From contig OZ037767.1 of NCBI GenBank assembly GCA_964035545.1, positions 31,419,628 through 31,483,627 on the forward strand: a stretch of 64,000 bases of DNA. Direction: 5' to 3'. Each line of letters opens with the position of its first letter. Within the stretch, counting starts at the first letter, position 1. This document shows positions 58,320 through 64,000 of the stretch, in pieces. The notes under the pieces were generated by a model. It saw only the letters and a list, made by a program, of their open reading frames with translations. It did not search any database and was not told the DNA's origin. This DNA is from Bugula neritina (Eukaryota > Bryozoa > Gymnolaemata > Cheilostomatida > Bugulidae). Made by a program: the position numbers and the translations under genes.

Positions 58320-61300
58320 CTGAAACATGTACAACTTATTAGTAAGAGAGGACAACTGCGAAGAGCTAGTAGAGTATACAATACACACGACTATAGAGAG
58401 AGGACAACTGCGAAGAGCTATTAGAGTATACAATATACACGACTACAGATAGAGGACAACTGCGAAGAGCTAGTAGAGTATACAATACACACGACTATAG
58501 AGAGAGGACAACTACGAAGAGCTAGTAGAGTATGCAATACACACGACTATAGAGAGAGGACAACTACGAAGAGCTAGTAGAGTACACAATACACATGACT
58601 ATAGAGAGAGGACAACTACGAAGAGTTAGTAGAGTATACAATAAACACGACTATAGAGAGAGGACAACTACGAAGAGCTAGTAGAGTATACAATACACAC
58701 GACTATAGAGAGAGGTCAACTACGAAGAGCTAGTAGAGTATACAATACACACGACTATAGAGAGAGGTCAACTACGAAGAGCTAGTAGAGTACACAATAC
58801 ACATGACTATAGAGAGAGGACAACTACGAAGAGTTAGTAGAGTATACAATAAACACGACTATAGAGAGAGGACAACTACGAAGAGCTAGTAGAGTATACA
58901 ATACACACGACTATAGAGAGAGGTCAACTACGAAGAGCTAGTAGAGTATACAATACACACGACTATAGAGAGAAGACAAGTAGTTTACATGTAGAGTATA
59001 TATTCACCATTTGGCATGTAGCTGCTCACTGGTCGTGGTTTCCGGCTGCCACTTCTGGTAGGGGGTGTCATGGGTACGCCCGCACTGATGCTACGTGTAG
59101 TATCTTTAGACTCTGTGGGTGGTGCAGGCGCAGACTTGGACGGCTGCAGATACTTCTTGTGGGCCTGCTTAGACTTGCCCCCATACTCTATGTTAGCATA
59201 GGTGGGGTGGAAAGACGTGGGCTGGGCGGGCACCCGCGGTACAGAGTAGTGATGGCTATAAAAAAGTAGGCTACTAGTGAGGAGGCAATTCTCAATTCAT
59301 AATAAAGAAAATGCCAAACAATTTAGGTGTATTAAAAATAAATTATAATTTAAAACCAGGTCTATTAACCTGTGTTCAACAATTGTATAAAACCTAATAA
59401 AACATAAATTGAATTATTTTTTGATGCTTGCAGCTTTATCACACGAGTTTATATAAAGTCAAATAGAAGCGTCTATAGAAGAAACTTTGCTGTTGAAGAG
59501 GAAACTATTGGCTGACCTTTCACTGTTCATACTGATGCTAACTAACTCTGGTTTAGACGGTACAGTCAGCTTACGAGGCAGATGGACCTCTTCGTTCTCA
59601 TACACCCCCTTCATACACTCCTTGATGACAGCGTGATGCAACACTACTGGGAGGCCATCTGCAAGATGTAATGTTATATCTAGTATGTATATTATGTGTG
59701 TATAAAAATGTGCATACATATAATGTATATATACTATAATACAAAAAGTTGTGACCAACATATGTCTACAATGTTACATTACAGCCCACTTTAAGATCAT
59801 ATGTAAAGACAGTGTACTATAATGCTCTATATATTATGCACCAGTTAAACAGGTGACAGAAGCAAAGTGTATACAACTCTCAAATTAACTTCTCATACGC
59901 AGCTATTCAATTATAACAGAATGCAGTCACAAGAGATGATAACTTTCAACTAGAAATAACAGTGACCGGAGTGGATATTAGCTGAAACAAATATAAAGAG
60001 ACCGCACAGCTATTAAATGGCTTATAAAATATACATGAAATAGTTTCAGGTGCTAAATGAAGAGGTGCATACCAGGTGGGCTGTAAACCCCTTCAGTGGA
60101 GGTCTTCAAGAGAGTCGGTCTACCAATACTGTGGTCAGAGTGAGCTGAGTCAGAAGATGATGTCATCAATGACCCTGATGATGTCATATCCCCTGAGCCG
60201 AGTCCGCTGTCAAACTCGCTGTGAAGAGTTTCAACAGCTCGTCTGTAGCTCGGGGCCCGTAGCTTTCTGTCAAACGAAGCCGTCTGCGCCATTTTGTAGC
60301 TCGGAGCTCTTACAAACCCCGGTCCTTCGGTGTACGTGTCAAGGACCTTGTCCTCTGGCACAGTGTCACTGGTGCTGTTAGTCACGGAACTATTGGCTAG
60401 TCTGTAGCTAAAGTTTCTCCGCATAGACTTAGGTTCCTCAGAAAGAGAGCGAGGCAGATACCCACGAGGGGTCTCCTGGTGACTGCAGGCTAGTTTGTAA
60501 CTTGGCTGACGGATAAAGTTTTCAACTTGAGATTTGGGTGGAGTGGTGAGTACACTGCAGCTAGCGTATGGACTGACTGTGTCAGCTTGCGGGTGGGTTC
60601 CAGGGGTTGAGGTAATACTGTTAAATGTGCTCTCAGGTTGGGACAGAGGTCTAGAGAGAGGACGCTTCACCGTAATATCTGTAGAGGACATGCGCCGAGC
60701 TTCTTCTATCAGACTGTGTATCTTTTCTGTTTTCTCATTGGTTGAGCTCGTATTTAGCTTCAGTTTCCCTGGTGAAATACTTCGGCGTTTAGACTGAGAG
60801 GAGACAGTCGAAGTTTGAGCAACGGGTTTAGAAAGTTCCGAGTCTTTGGTCTGAGATTCTTTACTTAAACCCGCATTGATTTTAGAGAGTTTCCGGGGCC
60901 AAGACCCCATGTTGTCTAAGGTGGACAAGAGACCATTCAAATGTCCGCCAGAAGTCACATGATGCTTTATATTCCTCGGCAGAGATTTATATGACCTAGA
61001 TTCCTCCCCTTCCGCCTGTAGTGATTGGAGTGCAGCAGACTGACCTGCAGCAGACGTCGGAGTTATCTTCTGGTACTTGGTGCATCCATTTAATAGTCTA
61101 TACCTGAGTAGCTGGTCATGAGGTGCTACTTGGTCCCCAGATATCATTGCTGATGGTGATTTGACCGTCAAGTCGTGTTTGCTGAAGTTTGACTCTGCAC
61201 CAGTTGACTCTACAGGAGTGGAGGTCACGGGAGCCATCGCAGGTAACTTCACGCTGACAATTGACTCGACATCCGAATGTATGGTGCCAGTTTCAGCGTC

Positions 61301-62261
61301 GGATAAATCCTCCAACACCAGATCCAGCTCTGACTCGTACGTCTGAGAGCGAGTGAGATGTGATTGGCTGTCTTTAGAGACACTTCTTCTGGTTGGTGTT
61401 TGCTCAGCGAATGTCTCGTCATCATCTTCGTCCTCCGACAGCTTCATCACCAAAGAATATCTGCAAACAAACGATTTCACAGTAACTACTACTTTGTATA
61501 TCATCTATAAATCAACTTCAACTGAGTTTACAGGCTCTTAAACACATGACTGGTAATTCTTAAGCTAATGTTTGAATTTGTTCATCAAGTTTTTTAAAGC
61601 CTGAATAGAAAACTAACTGCTTAGTTTTCCCCTTCACTCTTCAATCTCACCTGTTGATTGTCCGACCGGCCTCCACCTTCAGTTGAACTCTCTGTGAGAT
61701 CTCCTCCGTCTGCTCCGAGTCTGGAAAACTGCCAAGAGAGCTGCCGTTGTGGTTACTAGTCGGGGTTTTAGCTGAGTCATTCAGAGTGTGGGTGGAGGTG
61801 TTTGTAGACGACCCCAGCAAAGAGAGCTTAGCAAACTCCTCTTCTAGATCAGGGCTATCGTCTAGAGTTTGATTGTCTGAAAAACAAAACTTCCAATTAA
61901 TAAAATAACTCCAAGTATTGACACGGCCATTTATACTTTGAAAATAAAAATTAATGTCTAGTACAATTTATGATATGATATGATTAAGGTAATACTTAAC
62001 ACAAGTACCAACTATCAAATATGAAAGTAAAGATAACTGTACAGAAATTCAGGCATTTCAACATAGGTAGGACAATTCTTAAGATACAAATTCACGTTTA
62101 TAAGTTAATGAAACTTAGTGGAAACGCTGTTATAACCGTGTTGCCATTTACCTTGTGTCAGATGAATGTCCGTGTGCATTGTGGTGAAGAAGCCATCTTG
62201 ATCAACGGAATAGAGACTGTTGGTCTCGTCCAACGTAACAGGTGATCTCATTTCCTCAAGT
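58138..62261 (-). CDS. probable NHS/Guk-holder family protein, 3' part (six coding exons)
   Basis: Exons in order: 62152-62261, 61651-61876, 60073-61460, 59517-59658, 59008-59255, 58138-58319. Phases agree and give 764 residues to the stop. The family call rests mainly on LYSVDQDGFFTTMHTD, which resembles the SxDxEGYYTSMHxD motif I remember from Nance-Horan syndrome proteins and Drosophila Guk-holder (actin/WAVE-linked scaffolds). The rest is Ser/Pro/Thr-rich and largely disordered. A four-fold PSYK-type motif lies at residues about 430-520, and VYSPPD sits at the following splice junction. A charged helix near the C-terminus reads MEMLKREEMAVKSVLSKIKR. The N-terminal WAVE-homology region would lie right of the window. 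It is surely a gene; the family name is only moderately supported. Confidence 0.8.
58337..58975. repeat. 52 bp minisatellite, ~12 copies, with higher-order duplication
   Basis: Unit AGAGAGAGGACAACTACGAA then GAGCTAGTAGAGTATACAAT and ACACACGACTAT. It fills nearly all of the last intron of the NHS-like gene. A block of four units near 58560-58760 is repeated near 58770-58970 with the same variants. Confidence 0.92.
59008..59255 (-). CDS. NHS-like gene, fifth exon in window
   Basis: HHYSVPRVPAQPTSFHPTYA, then a Pro/Ser-rich tract with TPPTRSGSRKPRPVSSYMPN. Acceptor TTTTATAG, donor ATG/GTGAAT, phase 1. Confidence 0.82.
59517..59658 (-). CDS. NHS-like gene, fourth exon in window
   Basis: Encodes LPVVLHHAVIKECMKGVYEN and LPRKLTVPSKPELVSISMN. 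Acceptor TTGCAG. The donor GAAAG/GTCAGC is weak but is the one found that fits the phase-2 entry of the next exon. Without splicing the frame runs 19 more codons to a TGA ending at 59459, a possible alternative end. Confidence 0.7.
60073..61460 (-). CDS. NHS-like gene, large central exon
   Basis: 462 full codons. It starts YSLVMKLSEDEDDDETF and ends VYSPP, donor CTG/GTATGC, phase 1. It holds four motifs of the form (P/N)(S/F)SY(K/R)xA and a Ser-rich block (SGSLMTSSSDSAHSDHS). Plus-strand frames here are shadows. Confidence 0.92.
61651..61876 (-). CDS. NHS-like gene, second exon in window
   Basis: About 75 residues: acidic DDSPDLEEEFAKLSLLGSS, then Ser/Thr-rich, then QRVQLKVEAGRTINR. Acceptor TTTTCAG, donor GTGAGA. 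Confidence 0.87.
62152..62261 (-). CDS. NHS-like gene, exon with SVDQDGFFTTMHTD motif
   Basis: First exon of this gene seen in the window, entering in phase 2 after CTTACAG and leaving in phase 1 at GTAAAT. Encodes LEEMRSPVTLDETNSLYSVD and on to HLTQ. Confidence 0.82.
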
Positions 62262-64000
62262 CTGTAAGACAAATAAACAAGTTGGGTGTGTGAGTCATAG
62301 AGAAGACAACTCTATTGAAATTCAGTTGTTATATAGATAATAATATAAAACAGTCGGTGGTAATGATAGATACTTTACAGCAGTTATTTAGCTGTACATA
62401 TAATATAGAGGAGTATATTTACAGTTTAATGCCTTTTCAAGCAAAATATACAGTAATGCAATTAATCAAAGAGAAAATGCTATGGGATATTTTACAATAC
62501 TAATGGAAGTGATGAATTATCATAACAATTACACTCATATCACTAGAAGTCACAGTGAGTGTGTGAGAGTGTGACTATCATATTCACATGGAGATTATGG
62601 TGATTATTCATGTTAGATTTTAATTAGCAGAGACTTTACTCTGTGAAGTTTGAACTGAGAAGATTTGAAATTCATTGCTCTCTGTAGAAAAGAGATTTAT
62701 TCATTTTAACAGACCTAGTCAACTGAGAGCTTTACTGCCCTGGTAAAACTAGTGAAGAAGAGACAGGATTTGCTGACTATGAAAATTATAATACAACAAT
62801 TTTCAGAATAAATTTCTTTCACATGCATACTTGAAGAATTTAGCCTGAAATGAAAATGTGATGACACCAAGTCACTCGAAGTTGCCAATCCATCCTGAAG
62901 CAAACCTGGGCAGTATAAGTTCAAATTTTCCTACACTAAACTTCTAAGGCATGATGTATTCAACATTATGAAACTCAAAGTAAATTATATTTAGAGTTTG
63001 AATTCGTTTGTTAATATTCAAAATATTTAATATAGGTATAGAACCTTTTATGGAAAAGGATCAGTTGTCACCCCATATAAAATTTGTAATCCATTTTTTG
63101 AGTTTTGGTTAATTCTTCAGTATATGCAAGAGTAACACCACAATCTAAAGTAATTATTCTATGCGGTATTCATATAGAATTATATTATTATAAAAAATAG
63201 CACATTAAATCACTGTGTTTAAAAAGCTCACAAACATACATCTGAAGTCTATATTACGTTTACAATATTGTTTGTCCAAGTATCTCTAAACACTGAACTG
63301 TCACGATTTACCTTATCATCTCTATTTCATGTGAAACACTTCAATTCCAAACTCATATTAATTAAGCTATTATCACGGGGTCTGGGAGTCTATATCAATA
63401 TTGATATAGGTAAGACTAAGTGGGTTTTACCTTTAGCCCACTTCAGCTATAAAAGCAATAAAATCATGACGATTGGGTGGGCCGTTCACTCGCCCGAACT
63501 TGGTACTGGGTAGCTAAAGAATAAAGCTAGTTTGACCGCAATTAGGTGGAGAGCAGTGCATGCATTCCTAACCTGAGGGGGTACTAAATGGTTTTCTATA
63601 TCTTATAGTGTTATAAAGACCTAGAAACTTACAACAATGCATTATATATACACTGACATTATATAACTTTACACTATCATTAAATACTTCACAATAAAAT
63701 CTTTAGTGAATAGGAAGTTTGGGAATAAATTATTACATTATACACCTACGAAATGAGTGGTGAAAACAAGGATGTATTCATGTTGTTTTTATAAGAAAGT
63801 TGCACCTATTAGCCGCTGACTACACAGGTGCTGCCTAAATGTGCTCACCTTGTCTCAGCTTTCACACAAAATTTGTTTGTAAATATTTAGTTTGCAGGGA
63901 AAACAACATGACAGTTGGAGTTAATTGATGTGTTGGAGTGTAAACAAGCACTTGCGACCACCTGTAGGGCATGTAACTGTGACCACGTGTAGGGCATGTA
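62262..64000. other. intron of the NHS-like gene, running off the window
   Basis: No further exon supported. Contains a perfect 20 bp palindrome at 63390-63409 and, just after it, a short hairpin (AAGTGGG...CCCACTT, about 63418-63443). The end carries a partial direct repeat of GTAGGGCATGTAACTGTGACC. Confidence 0.45.

Noticed and set aside
60534-60797. Plus-strand frame opposite the large NHS-like exon
   Set aside because: Shadow of a well-supported minus-strand coding exon; no splice structure or family similarity.
63850-63900. Possible further upstream exon of the NHS-like gene ending at a GTGAGC donor
   Set aside because: The donor phase would fit, but the frame has a stop about 30 bases back and no acceptor between, so no exon can be built.

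Overview
This is a eukaryotic, almost certainly animal, window. Genes are split by GT-AG introns of about 0.1 to 7.4 kb, base composition is AT-rich, and introns and spacers are full of minisatellites and simple repeats. The genes belong to animal families: a Frizzled receptor, a Diversin/Diego (ANKRD6) homologue, ABCF3, a secreted leucine-rich-repeat protein and a probable Nance-Horan/Guk-holder (NHS)-type protein. A short dispersed motif close to GGAAGACAACTCTA recurs across the window. It resembles the AGGGAGATAACTC-type motif I remember as common in mollusc genomes, so a lophotrochozoan, perhaps a mollusc, is my best guess, with low to moderate confidence. Exons were assembled by hand from splice sites, phase continuity and remembered family sequences; no search was run.

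Layout. (1) 1-13933, minus strand: the first seven coding exons of ABCF3; the rest lies left of the window. Its largest intron (4525-11956) holds a complete five-exon LRR gene on the plus strand (6864-10847). (2) 15019-38875, minus: a complete Diversin/ANKRD6 homologue with 14 common exons (26195 down to 15019) and three candidate alternative first coding exons (31646, 35613, 38875), all with phase-1 donors. Most ankyrin repeats sit one per exon. (3) 38876-45123: a 6.2 kb spacer with a duplicated 460 bp repeat and a degenerate retroelement piece. (4) 45124-49172, plus: a two-exon Frizzled, complete, with all ten CRD cysteines and seven membrane segments, but with Cys in place of the Trp of the Dishevelled-binding KTXXXW motif. 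(5) 49173-58137: a 9 kb spacer with only minisatellites recognised. (6) 58138-62261, minus: the last six coding exons of the NHS-like gene, whose 5' part lies right of the window.

How the genes relate. Frizzled and Diversin/Diego act in one pathway: Frizzled recruits Dishevelled, and Diversin/Diego binds Dishevelled to favour planar cell polarity over canonical Wnt output. Here they are divergent neighbours about 6 kb apart, or 13.5 kb measured from the nearest-to-body Diversin first exon. ABCF3 is a non-transporter ATPase of the translation/stress group and has no evident link to them.

The observations most worth a second look are the KTLQTC Frizzled tail, the Frizzled-Diversin linkage, the three in-phase Diversin first exons, tandem repeats in ABCF3 that copy its own splice sites, the nested LRR gene, and a four-fold PSYK-type motif in the NHS-like protein.
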